From positions 90,001 to 154,000 of the forward strand of contig WBZZ01006629.1 in assembly GCA_019918135.1 (NCBI GenBank): a DNA stretch of 64,000 bases, in the 5' to 3' direction. The DNA is from Paulinella micropora. Lineage: Eukaryota > Cercozoa > Imbricatea > Euglyphida > Paulinellidae. Below the pieces are notes generated by a model. It made no database searches. It saw only the letters and a list, made by a program, of their open reading frames with translations, and was not told where the DNA came from. A program made the position numbers and the translations under genes. Positions 20,184 to 31,056 of this stretch are shown here, piece by piece (position 1 is the first letter of the stretch; every line of letters begins with the position of its first letter).

Positions 20184-21539
20184 ATGCCGTCCAAGAAGAA
20201 GAAGGCCGCGGCCCGCTGACGGAGGAAAAAAGGCTGACGTCGCGGCGCTACAATTAGCACTTACAACACTGATACCAGCAAGTGAAAAAAAGAAGAAGAC
20301 TTACATAGGCCTGGCACGCGATGTTCTCGACCGCCTGACGGGACACGAAATGGTAAAGGACACCCCCGCACTGAAATCCCTTCTAGGTTACTTAAGGAAC
20401 AAGGATGCGGGATTCACAAATCCACTGCGACTATCGACAGCGGATTACAACCTCATCACCGGTGTGGGTACTTCGCAAGAAAGAGCGGTGGTCAGAAGAT
20501 TGGTGCGCCCGCCGGGCGTTGACCCCGAAGAGAAAGAAGCTGCCGCTGGGAGCGAAGACGAAGACGAGGAAGAAAAAGAGGAAGAGGAAGACGCTGCCAG
20601 GGGGGCCGCCGGCCCCCCCCCCCGGCTTAGAAGACGACGAAGAAGACGACGAAGAAGTTCCAATCGCGCCAGTTCCAGTGTCCGAGCCCGGTGTCAAGAA
20701 AGACGAAGTCAAGCTCCTCCAGAGTGCCTTGACTAAACTCGTGCAGGATGGAACGATCAAAGAAGCCCCTGCAAAATTGAAGGCAGTTTTCGAATACTCC
20801 CCTAAAGATGCAGCCAAGAAGAAGGCGGCGGAGTCTCTGCAGGGGCTGCTGCGGACCTGGCTGCGGCAAGGCGCCGCCGGACCACTTGGGCTCCGAGATG
20901 AAGCCGTGGCCCAGCTTCAGCTGGTTGCTGGAACGAACCTAGGAAAAGTGATTCAGATGCTGCGAAGTGAGCAGCCGGAAGGCAAAGCACGACTAGCTAC
21001 ATCTGGAGCCCCCTCACTGAACACTGGGGCTACCCGGAGTAAAGGGACGAAGACCAATTCCTTGGGGGCGACCAATCCCACGACGACGACCAGCACGACG
21101 ACGACCAGCACGATGACGAAGACCAATCCCTCGTCGCCAGTTCCAGTGTCCGAGCCCGGTGTCGAGAAAGACGAAGTCAAGCTCCTCCAGAAGGCCTTGA
21201 CTAAACTCGTGCAGAATGGAACGATCAGAGAAGAAGTCCCTGCAAGATTGAAGACAGTGTTCGAGTACTCCCCTGAAGATGCAGTCAAGAAGAAGGCGGC
21301 GGAGTCTCTGCAGGGGCTGCTGCGGACCTGGCTGCAGCAAGGCGCCGTCGGACTACTTAAGCTCTCGGAGGAAGCCACGGCCCAGCAGGAGCTGCTGGCC
21401 GGGACGAACCTAGGAAAAGTGATTGGCCTGCTGCGGAGTGAGCAGCCGGAAGGCAAAACACGACGAGCCACACCTGCAGCCCCCCCACCGGACACTAGGG
21501 CCATCCGGAGTAGAACGACGGGGGCCAATCCCTCGGCAG

Positions 21540-22790
21540 AGACCAGTTCGGAGGTGACTAATCCCTCGGCGACGGCGGTCAACACGACGACGGAGACCAG
21601 TTCGGAGGTGACCAATCCCTCGGCGACGGCGACCAAAACAACGGCGGAGACCAGTTCGAAGGTGACCAATCCCTCGGCGACGGCGACCAAAACGACGGCG
21701 GAGACCAGTTCGGGGGTGACCAATCCCTCGGGGGAGGTCAATCCCTCAGCGGCGGAGACCAGTTCGAAGGTGACCAATCCCTCGGCGACGGCGACCAAAC
21801 GACGGCGGAGACCAGTTCGGGGGTGACCAATCCCTCGGGGGTGACCAATCCCTCAGCGGCGGAGACCAGTTCGAAGGTGACCAATCCCTCGGGGGAGGTC
21901 AATCCCTCAGCGGCGGAGACCAGTTCGAAGGTGACCAATCCCTCGGCGACGGCGACCAAACGACGGCGGAGACCAGTTCGGGGGTGACCAATCCCTCGGG
22001 GGTGACAATCCCTCAGCGACGGAGACCAGTTCGAAGGTGACCAATCCCTCGGCGACGGCGACCAAAACGACGGCGGAGACCAGTTCGGGGGTGACCAATC
22101 CCTCGGGGGTGCAATCCCTCAGCGGCGGAGACCAGTTCGAAGGTGACCAATCCCTCGGCGACGGCGACCAACGACGGCGGAGACCAGTTCGGGGTGACCA
22201 ATCCCTCGGGGAGGTCAATCCCTCAGCGGCGGAGACCAACACGGCGACGGAGACCAGTTCGGGGGTGACCAATCCCTCGGCGACGGCGACCGGCACGACG
22301 GCAGAGACCAGTTCGGGGGTGACCAATCCCTCGGCGACGGCGACCGGCACGACGGCAGAGACCAGTTCGGGGGTGACCAATCCCTCGGGGGAGGTCAATC
22401 CCTCAGCGGCGGAGACCAACACGGCGACGGAGACCAGTTCGGAGGTGACCAATCCCTCGGCGACGGCGACCGGCACGACGGCAGAGAACAGTTCGGGGGT
22501 GACGAATCCCTCGGCGACGGCGACCGGCACGACGGCAGAGACCAGTCCGGAGGTGACCAATCCCTCGGCGACGGCGACCGGCACGACGGCAGAGACCAGT
22601 TCGGGGGTGACCAATCCCTCGGCGGCGGCGACCGGTACGACGGCGGAGACCAGTCCGGAGGTGACCAATCCCTCGGCGGCGGCGACCGGTACGACGGCGG
22701 AGACCAGTCCGGAGGTGACCAATCCCTCGGCGGCGGCGACCGGTACGACGGCGGAGACCAGTTCGGGGGGGACCAGTCCCTTGGCGGGCG
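21540..22790 (+). repeat. 54-bp minisatellite in gene H, copy 1
   Basis: More than twenty imperfect copies of a 54-bp unit coding for a TNPSATA(T/K)GTTAETSS-type peptide, with some shorter GEVNPSAAETSS variants. The repeat number and order differ from copy 2. Mucin-like Ser/Thr content suggests an O-glycosylated or flexible stalk. Confidence 0.85.
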
Positions 22791-23689
22791 ACCAACACGA
22801 CGACGGAGACCAGTCTCTCGACTGAGACCAGTCTCTCGACTGAGACCAATCCCTTGGCAGCGGCCAGCACGACGGCGGCGACCGACACAGAGTCGTCGCC
22901 AGACTCGGAACAGGCTTTTGTACAACAGGCCTGTGGGCTGGGCTCTGAGCTATTTGCGATGGTCGAGGCTTGGCAAGTGGTAAGTCTGAAACCTGTCTTG
23001 GACCTGGTAGGGGTAGGAGCGCTGGTAGATGGACCGGTCGCCCCACAAAAGAGGGAGAAGGTGGAGCTGCGGCTCTTCGGGAGCCAGACTGCAGCATCGT
23101 CCGGACAGCTACGCCCCCTTAGCGCAGCCGTCTTCAAGACAAGCGAAGAAAAATCGGCTCTCTTGACCGTGTCCGGCAAAGTAACGCTTGTCCCCTCCCT
23201 ACAGCCTATCTACAGGCTTCTTCTTGCGTTCAAATCGCTGAACCAGCAGAAAGATCAAGAGGAGCTGGTACGTGTAATGCCGGAGGCGGTAGTCGGCACA
23301 AGTGCTGAAGCTAAGTATTTATTGAAAGACCCAGAAGTGGCAGTTCTGTTCTACCCACGCTTGGCATTCTTTACAAACGCGTTCCTGTCGGGCAAAGCCC
23401 GAGAGTTCACGAGGAAGCTACTGTACCAGTCTGGCTACAAAAAAGGGCGAGAAAGTGCCGGGCAGTTGAATCCAATCGACTGGAATCGATACCTGTGGAA
23501 GCTGCGGATGGCGATACAAAAGTACGAACCTTTGGCGGGTAGTGCGACAGCTGACTGGAGCCAACCCAAGCAGAACCTGCTGGCCGTACTGGTGCCTAGC
23601 CCGGTTAGGCCTGTTGTGGCGCCCCTGGTATCCGCCCTGGAGACGGTAAACGCGGCGGCCAGCCTGCGACGTGAGGAGGAGCAGAAGCG

Positions 23690-24260
23690 AAAGGCGGCGG
23701 CCGAGCGGCAGCGGCAGAAGCTGGAGCAGCAGCGGCAGCAGGCGGAGCAGCAGCGGCAGCAGCTGGAGCAGAAGCGGCAGCAGGCGGAGCAGCTGCGGCT
23801 GCGGCAGGAAGAGGAGCAGAAGCGAAAGGCGGCGGCCGAGCAGCAACGGCAGCAGCTGGAGCAGGAAGAGGAGCAGAAGCGAAAGGCGGCGGCCGAGCAG
23901 CAGCGGCAGCAGCTGGAGCAGGCGGAGCAGCTGCGGCTGCGGCAGGAAGAGGAGCAGAAGCGAAAGGCGGCGGCCGAGCAGCAGCGGCAGCAGCTGGAGC
24001 AGGCGGAGCAGCTGCGGCTGCGGCAGGAAGAGGAGCAGAAGCGAAAGGCGGCGGCCGAGCAGCAGCGGCAGCAGCTGGAGCAGGCGGAGCAGCTGCGGCT
24101 GCGGCAGGAAGAGGAGCAGAAGCGAAAGGCGGCGGCCGAGCAGCAGCGGCAGCGGCTGGAGCAGGCGCAGCAGCAGCGGCAGCAGCTGGAGGAGGAGCAG
24201 AAGCGAAAGGCGGCGGCCGAGCAGCAGCTGGAGCAGCTGCGGCTGCAGCGAGAGGAGGAG
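23690..24260 (+). repeat. 81-bp coiled-coil coding repeats in gene H, copy 1
   Basis: Tandem 81-bp units (27 codons) rich in Gln, Glu, Arg and Ala, with cores such as EEEQKRKAAAEQQRQQ. Three nearly perfect units are flanked by degenerate ones. Copy 2 (53,236-53,790) has small unit-length differences. Coiled-coil prediction by eye is strong. Confidence 0.85.
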
Positions 24261-25254
24261 GAGCGGACGCGACAGGAGGCCAAGCGAGTGCAGCGCGAGG
24301 AGACAGAGCTACCGCCGGAGGAGGTGAATGGCGGGGACGCCAAGCTAGAGGACGTGCTACCGCCGGAGGAGGTGCGTGAAAGGGGCGTCGAGCAGGAAGA
24401 CGGGCTACCGCCGGAGGAGGTGCGTGACGGGGACGCCAAGCAACCGACGGAACCGACGGGGGAGGCGGTCGAGCAAATGGCGAAGTTGGTGGAAGGGCAC
24501 CTGATGAAGGGAGTGAACGAGGAACTGGCGAAGGTGGTGGAAAAGCAACTGGAGGAGGCTACGAAGAAGGCGGGGGCGCTGGTGGGGGACGAGGTGACCC
24601 GGCAGCTGCAGCAGGAGGAGCGCAAGCGGCGGGAGGAGGAGGAGAAGGCGCGGGAGCAGCCTGACCAGGACCAGGCGCGGGCACGCCGGAGCCTACGTTA
24701 CCCCCGTCCCTTAACCGACCCACGCCCGGACCGCACGGACCTAGTCTCGTACTGCCATGCCCACGTCTGTGTTGCCGCGGGCTTTAGGGCCGACTGGGAA
24801 TTCGTGCGGTGGCTGGGCGACGCGCTGTCCGGCGCCGGGGACCCGCACCTGTGCCCCGACCAAAGCAGCGCCGCCCTCGCAGCCTACCTGTTCGGCCTGT
24901 TCGCAGCCTGCTCTATCGCTGACGACGATGAAGACGGCGGAGATAGACAGCGCGAGGAACTCCGACGAAGGATCCTCTCCTTGCCACAGCTAGGCTGGGG
25001 GAAGGGCGGGCGTTCCTTCTGGTGGGTGCAGCTGGGCGACGCACTCAGGCACAAGTTCCTGCGCTTGGTGCGGTACGGCTCGCCCGCTCCCCTGGACGTG
25101 GACCTCTTGTGGGGGGGCTGGTCGCGCTGGCCTGTCTGTTGGAGCCCTCCGAGGTAGTGCTCGCGGCCCGGGCGGCGCTGCCCTGGTGGAAAGCCTCGAC
25201 TGCTGACGCCGAGCGCCTGCTACTGTGTCAGGCTTGGGGAGCGACGGCGGAGAA

Positions 25255-25470
25255 GGCAGACACAGAGCGCTCCGCAAGCGAAGGAGTGGACACGGCAGTG
25301 GCGGGGCGCTCGGCGGGCGGGGGGGCGGACACGGCAACAGCGGGGCGCCCAGCAAGCAGAGGGGTGGACACGGCAACAGCGGGGCGCCCAGCAAGCAGAG
25401 GGGCACGCATGGCAACAGCGGGGCGCCCAGCAAGCAGAGGAGCGGACACTGCAACAGCGGCGCTCTCGGC
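25255..25470 (+). repeat. 39-bp repeats near the end of gene H, copy 1
   Basis: About five 39-bp units coding for ADTATAGRPASRG-like peptides. The matching area of copy 2 (near 54,800-54,970) is shorter and rearranged. Confidence 0.75.
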
Positions 25471-25638
25471 AGGCGGACGGGCAGGCCCGACAACCACGGA
25501 GACTGCCTCTCCCTCTGCTAGCACAGAGGAGGAGGAGGAGGCTGTGCGCGGGGTCGACGCATTAGAAAGTTGGCAGCGGCAAGATGTCTTGGGCAGGATC
25601 GTCAACCTGCCTGCAGCCCTTAAGCTCTTCCAGCGTGA

Positions 25639-26040
25639 GTGGGAGGCCCGGGGCGGACCCTGCGCCGCGAACCGCCAGTCACCGAGAACATCTTTATAAG
25701 GTACTTTCAAGAGCACCCGGTCGGCGGGGCGGCTGGGCCATCGCACACGCCGCGGTCGTATGAGGAGGGTCGCCGCACAGAAGCCAGGCCCCGCTGGCGG
25801 GAGGGAGATGCGAGTGAGGGGGAAGAGACTGACAGTGACCAGGACGAAGCTACGGGCAGTGATCGGGGCGGCAGGGCAAGGGGAACCCCGACCGACGACG
25901 GAGGCTCCGATCCGCCGCTTCGGGGGCGGCGGCCCCGGAAGTCGGTTCGGGCCGGCTCCGCAGGACAAGACGCTGCTAAAGGAAAAGGCAGGCCAGAGCT
26001 CGTTCGCAGATCTCCAAAACAGTTTGGAAACTCTCAATAG
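25639..26040 (+). CDS. Small plus-strand ORF downstream of H, copy 1
   Basis: About 133 codons overlapping the end of H in another frame. The peptide has NIFIRYFQEHP, an acidic stretch (EGEETDSDQDEATGSD) and a basic Arg-rich end. The folded-looking start suggests it is really coding, either as a separate small protein or as part of the H transcript. The start is not an obvious ATG. Similar in copy 2. Confidence 0.35.
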   Translation: MGGPGRTLRREPPVTENIFIRYFQEHPVGGAAGPSHTPRSYEEGRRTEARPRWREGDASEGEETDSDQDEATGSDRGGRARGTPTDDGGSDPPLRGRRPRKSVRAGSAGQDAAKGKGRPELVRRSPKQFGNSQ

Positions 26041-26233
26041 TATTTTTTCGAACTAATGCTGGGCACGGGCTTTTCCGGTCACCCCTTTCTTAACCCCACC
26101 GAGAAAAGCAGCGGCGCCCCCCTTCCTCGTCCGCCGCTCTCTTTCTCCTCCGGTGTGTTCCGTGCGTCGGGGGGTCTGTGTACGGGCTAATGTTACCGGT
26201 CTTAGCGCGGTGAGCGCGGGCCCACTGTCTGAT

Positions 26234-26243
26234 TTTAATTAAA
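26234..26243. terminator. Palindromic ATTAAA signals between H and I, copy 1
   Basis: TTTAATTAAA reads ATTAAA on both strands, giving a polyadenylation signal to H (plus) and to I (minus), whose stop is 36 bases away. The same ten bases occur in copy 2 at 55,744-55,753. Confidence 0.65.
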
Positions 26244-26278
26244 GCGTACTGACTCGGCTGGTGCAGGGGGAGCGGTGC

Positions 26279-26915
26279 TTAGGCGTCAGGCTCGGCCGGG
26301 GCCGCGAGCAGTGGCACGCGATCGGCCTGCAGGACCTGCCGCTGGTGCCTGACTAGCACCGTGGCGGGCGCCGTGGCGCTGTGGTCGGCCGCGACCACGA
26401 CGCGCAGCGGCAGCGGTGCCAACGGCAGCGCCCACTCTCTCTCGTCAATGAGCCACGCGCGGAGCGACTTGTACCGGGCGGACGTGGCGCGCCGGAACCG
26501 GAGGTCCCTGACCGAGCAGTCGGAACCGGCTGGCTGTTGCTTGTGTTCGTCGTCCAGCGCAAAGTGGTACGCGACCGCGGGCGCCGGCGGCCGCTGCGAG
26601 TGGCTGGCTACGCTCAGGCTGTAGTCGAGCAGCCCGGGGGAAGCAGGCCGGCCCGGCGGCACACTGTCCCCCTCCTCACGCGCGCACAACGAGTCCAGCA
26701 GCGCGACCACCTCGTGCGCCCGATCCGGTCGGACGGAGGTATTGGGCAGCACGGCCCAGTGGCGTTCGGCCGGGGGCGTTCCGGCCCCCCGGGGGGGCCC
26801 TTTCTAGGCACAGCATGACTTGTCCGCCCGCCGGCAGGTCTACGGACCAGCCCTTGAGCAGCCACACGGGCTCGGCTTCGGCCTGGCGGCCCGGCGGCCC
26901 GTGTTCGGTTTCCAT
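26279..26915 (-). CDS. Gene I, copy 1: unrecognised ~212-aa protein
   Basis: The best start is the minus-strand ATG at 26,915 (METEHGPPGRQAEAEPVWLL). The product contains a beta-rich looking N-terminal part (LLKGWSVDLPAGGQVMLCLE) and SLSVASHSQRPP, followed by DCSVRDLRFRRATSARYKSL and a C-terminal segment LRVVVAADHSATAPATVLV. No catalytic motif or membrane segment is seen. It lies downstream of J on the same strand and converges with H. The version in copy 2 is the better preserved. Function unknown. Confidence 0.55.
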
Positions 26916-27181
26916 CCCGGGGACGCTGGTCGGCGAACGGTTGGGGGAAAAAGGACCCCCCTCCCCACGCACAGGGCTGGGGAGGGAAGGGCACCCCCTC
27001 CCTCCCCCCTCTGCCTGGTCTGGGGGGGGCACCCCCTTCTTCCCCCCGCGGTGGCAGGAAAGATCCGGCCTGGGGGTCTGGGGGAGGGGGGCACCCCTCT
27101 TCTCTGCTACCCCAAGGGGGGAGGGGGGGGTGCCCCCCGGCCACCCCAAGGGGGGAGGGAGGGGGGGGTGCCCCTCCCCCG
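26916..27181. other. I-J spacer with G/C runs, copy 1
   Basis: Built of repeated GGGGGG(T/C)(G/A)CCCC and CCCCCTC blocks, including three GGGGGGTGCCCC-like copies. No gene. Probably the promoter of I. Confidence 0.5.
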
Positions 27182-30100
27182 CTAGGCCGTTCGCCACACG
27201 ACGCAGACGCCGGCGTCGGTCCGGCGGCGCAGGCTGCGCGGCAGCTGGCCCTCGGCGGCGGGCACGTCCTCGGCCGTGCAGCCCGGCCCCAGCAAGACGT
27301 GCAGCAGCACGTAGTGCGCAGGCCGTGCCGGCGGCGCGGGCCACCAGCTCACGCCCGGCTCGCCCGCCCTGGCGTAACAGACGACTAGCGAGTGCTCGGC
27401 CCCCGGCTCTGGCCCGGGCGCCGGCCCAGGCTCGGGCTCAGGCTCGGGGGGGGCCAGTCCGCGGCGCGCAGGACCCACAGCACACAGGTGCCACGCACTA
27501 GCCGCACTTCGCCGCCGAGGCCGGACAGCTTGCCGATCTCGCGCAGCGCGTGCTTGTAGGCCAGCGGGGTCGGGACCCAGCGGAACTCGGCGTCCAGGAG
27601 CCCGCCGGGCGGCGGGCGCCGGTGGGCCAGCTGAGGCCCGCCAGCAGTCGGGAGATTGCAGCGCCAGCCGGTGCGCGGCGGGCAGGGTGGCGGGCGGCCG
27701 CGGCCTCGCGTCCTGGCGCCACCAGTCGGGCGGGTACAAGGCGTAGTAGCCCTGGCGGAGGCCACGGGGCCCGAGGCGCCGCGCCGACACGGGGGGCGTG
27801 CGCCAGCGCCGGCCGCGGCCGGCCCAGAGCGCCCGGATGGCGCAGAGGAGGGCGAGGTCGGGGGGGAGGTCCTGGCCCTGGAGGCGCGCCAGGCTGCGCT
27901 GGGCCCGGCGCAGCCCGGCCAGCACGGCGGCCGCTGCCGGGCCCGCGCGGGTCTGGCACACGCGCGGGGGCTCGAGGCGCGGAGTGCGGTCCCGCTGGCG
28001 CCGGAGGTAGTGCCACACGCAGCCCGGCGCCGGCACGCACCAGTCCACGGCACGGGCGGCGCACAGCACGCGCGCGAAGCTGAACTCCTGCAGCAGCGCC
28101 CGCAGGCCGCCATCCACGGCGTGCTGCGCGTTGAGCACCACCAGCACCCGGGCGCCGCGGAGCAGCCGGGCGGCCTCGCCGTGCCGGGCGGCCAGGATGA
28201 CGGGCGGCGCGTACCCGTCGCGGCGCACCCCGGCCTGGGCGGCGAGGTCGATCTCCCAGGCGCAGACGCGGGCGGTCTGCAGGTCGAGCAGCACCGGCAG
28301 GCCCGGCAGCGCGGCGGCCGGCGGCAGGTCCAGCCCGCACGCGGCGCCGCTGGGGCTCACGAACGGGTGGTGCCGGGCCAGCCACGCCCACCACAACGCG
28401 CCCGTCGTCCGCGCGTCCAGCAGGCACAGGGTGGTGCCCGGGGCGCGGCCGAGCGCCAGGCCGCGCCACCAGGCGGACCACCAACCGCGCCGCTCACGCC
28501 GCCTGGCCCACCGCCACTGCACGAGGGCCCGCGCGGCGGGCTCCCCCCACGAGCGGGCCCGCCGGTCCGCCGCGGCCACCGCCTCGGCCTCGGCGCGAGC
28601 AAACAGGTCCCACGCCGTCGGGGCGCCCTCCTCCAGCCGCGGCCGCTTGGCCCGGGGGAGCGGGGCCGGCCGCCCTGCGGCGGGCGGCCGGCGGCGCCGC
28701 TGCGGCCGGGCGCAGTGCAGGCGGAGCGCCAGCCGCTCACCGTGCAGCACCAGGCGGCCGGCGTGCGCCCCCAGCAGGACTCGCAGCCAGACGAGCGCCG
28801 CGCAGGCCGCGCCCGGGGCGGGGCCCCCGGCCGGCAGGCAGGCGGTGGGCCCGGGGTCCGCGGCGGACAGCCACTGGCGCAGCAGCCCGCGCTCGGCCGC
28901 TCCCCGGAAGCAGGCCGGGCGCCCGGCGGCCGGGCCGGCGGGGCAGGCCGGGGGCCGGGCGTCATCGGCGGGGGCCGGGCGCCGGTGCAGCCAGCACTCG
29001 TAGGCGCCGGCGAGGCGGACCCAGAAGCGGGCGGGCGCCACGCGCAGGTCGACGCAGTACGCGTTCCAGGCCGTCGCGCGGCACTCGCGGCAGGCGCAGC
29101 GTTCTCCCCCCCTGGGTCCCCTGGGTCGTCTTCTTCCTCGCGGGCGCGCCGGCCGGCCGGGCGCGCGGCGCCGCGCGGCCGCAGCCAGCCCGCGGCGGAC
29201 CAGGGGGCCACCCACTCGGCCGGCCCGCGGAAGTTGGACGCCGGCCAGTAGCGGTAGCGAGCGTCCTCGCCGGCCAGGGCCCGCAGCGCCAGCCGCCAGC
29301 ACGCGTCGGCGGTCGCACGCGTCGGCCGGCCCTGCGACCGGAACCAGGCGCAGCCCGCTAGCAAAAAGTCCAAGTCGCGGCCAAAGTCGTCGTCCGGTGC
29401 CGCGGGCGCGCCCGCGGGCGGGCCCTGGCCGGCGGGCGTGCCAGCGGGCGTGCGTGGCCCCCCGCCCAGGGACGGGGGCAGCACCCACCACCGGGGAGCG
29501 GCCGCGCCGCCGTCCTGGCCGCCGGCCCGCCCGCGGGCCGAGTCCGCCCACCACGCACAGGCCGGCCCCAGGACCGGCAGCAGCGGGGGGGCGGGCCGGG
29601 CGGCGCCGGGTCGGACGGGGGCGGCGGGCCCACCGCCGGCTCGGGGGCGCCGCCGGCCGGCGCGGCCAGGCCGCGCAGCCAGCGCAGGACGGCCAGGGTG
29701 TAGGGCACGGGCTCCTCGGCGGGCAAGTGGTTCGCCGCGGCCTGCGCCCGGAGCAGCTGGTCCCTGTCCTGCCCCGCCGCGCCCTGGAGAAGCGCGCCGA
29801 GGTACGCCGCCCAGCGCTCCTCGGGCGCGGGCCGGCAGGGGCGGGCCTGGTACAGCCTGGCCTGCCACGCCAGCCACAGCGGTAGCCAGGGTGGGACGCC
29901 GCCCGGCCAGCGGCGCGCCTCGCGGCGCACGAGCGCCAACCGGTCCAGCAGCAACCGGGGAGGGGCCGCCGCGCCCGCGTCGTCGTCGTCAGGGGGGCCC
30001 GGCTCCGGCTCACGCGCTAGCTGTTCGGCGCACCACCACGCGGCGCGCTCCCACTCCGGCCCGCCGCCGAGCCCCGCCAGCGCCAACGAGTCCAACCACA

Positions 30101-30644
30101 GGGCGAACACTAGGCACGGAGGGGCGGTGCGCCGGCGGTGGCACGAGTTGACCAGCGCGCGGGCCGCCCCCGCCGCGCTCGCCCGCAGCGCATGGCTCCA
30201 CACCGCGGCCCAGCCCGGCTCTCCTCCTCCCAGCGCGTCCTCCGCGTACTGCGGCAGCGCGTGCGCGTCGCCCAGGCACGGCGCCGGCGGTGGCGTGGGC
30301 CGGGCGTACCACGCCGCCCACTGCTCGGGCCGCGTCAGTAGTAGCAGCCAGCACCCCTCCGTGCGTCCCTCCCACGCGTGTCGTTCCGTCCAGGGCAGCC
30401 AGGCCCGCGCGGCCACCGACCAGCCCGCTTGTTGCCAGATCCCGAGGCCCGCTTGCAGCGCCCGGGCCGAGCCGGCCCACCAGAGGTGGCACGAAGGGTA
30501 GGCCCAGCACAGCGTACAGGTCGCCCGGGCGGCCGGCCCCGCCGACGCGCCGAGACGGGCGGCGAGTTCGGCTAGCGCCGCAGCCAGCCCCGCTTCGGCC
30601 TTGGGGGCGATCACGTCCAGGGCGGGCTCGGCACTGCTCGGCAT
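27182..30644 (-). pseudogene. Gene J, copy 1: very large unrecognised protein, broken
   Basis: Starts at the ATG at 30,644 (MPSSAEPALDVIAPK), and the coding region reaches 27,182, enough for about 1,150 residues. Early on it has CTLCWAYPSCHLWWAGS and many Trp residues. A middle Pro/Gly-rich, probably disordered section is followed by a Cys cluster (CACRECRATAWNAYC). The C-terminal third is a folded domain with LLDARTTGALWWAWLARHHP, LPVLLDLQTARVCAWEIDL and LRGARVLVVLNAQHAVDGG, whose hydrophobic strands followed by acidic residues recall an alpha/beta fold. No enzyme signature could be pinned down. Frame interruptions are present in both copies. Confidence 0.5.
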
Positions 30645-31056
30645 CTAGGTGGCCGGCCCACACTTTTTGCGCTGAGCGCCAGCGGGCCAGCGGCACTGGC
30701 ACGGGCACGGGCACGGGCGGCGCGCGCGCCGCGGCGGGCGTAGGGAGGGGGGGCGAGAGACCGGGGGGGGGGCGCCGCCGCCGCCGCCGTCGGGGGGGGG
30801 GGGGGTAGAAAGGGGGCGGGCGGCCCGGGGGGCCTCCCCTCCCCGGGGCCGGCTAGCACCCGCGCCCCGTCGGCGGAGCCTCCCCGCGCCCGTCGGCGGA
30901 GCCTCAGGGCGGGGGGTTGGAGCAGGGAGGAGGGGGGCCGCAAGAAAGACTCTCGGCCCCCTCTCCTGGCGACCAAGCCGGCGGGTGTAGCGCACTCCTG
31001 GGCGACGAGCGCTGAGCGGACCGCCAGCCTCTCTGACTACTACGACTAACCCTGCG
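30645..31056. promoter_or_regulatory. Divergent J/K spacer, copy 1
   Basis: About 410 bases with long G runs (near 30,747 and 30,796), a (GCC)n patch and a duplicated GTCGGCGGAGCCTC motif at about 30,878 and 30,892. Probably contains the promoters of J (minus) and K (plus). Confidence 0.45.

Larger units (their letters stand above)
20184..25699 (+). pseudogene. Gene H, copy 1: very large modular repeat protein, broken
   Basis: Begins MPSKKKKAA, a basic nuclear-signal-like start. The N-terminal third carries two closely related modules of about 145 residues (each with VPVSEPGV(K/E)KDEVKLLQ and ESLQGLLRTWL) and a more distant third before them. Next is a Ser/Thr-rich array of 18-residue units, a globular domain (near VEAWQVVSLKPVLDLVG), a coiled coil of 27-residue Glu/Gln/Arg-rich repeats, a Cys/His-bearing folded domain (YCHAHVCVAAGFRADWEF), and 13-residue ADTATAGRPASRG-type repeats near the end. 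Total length is about 1,800 residues. Large repetitive scaffold proteins are typical of herpesvirus tegument, but no domain was identified. Frames are interrupted in a few places, more in copy 2. Confidence 0.6.

Noticed and set aside
21738-23179. Long minus-strand frames across the H repeats (up to 396 codons)
   Set aside because: Antisense readings of the 54-bp and neighbouring repeats; stops are rare there because of the repeat's composition.
26279-26915. dUTPase identity for gene I
   Set aside because: GWSVDLPAGG looked briefly like a dUTPase block, but the ordered dUTPase motifs are absent.
27656-29251. 531-codon plus-strand frame opposite gene J
   Set aside because: Gly/Arg/Ala/Pro-rich shadow of a GC-rich gene, a common artefact at this base composition.
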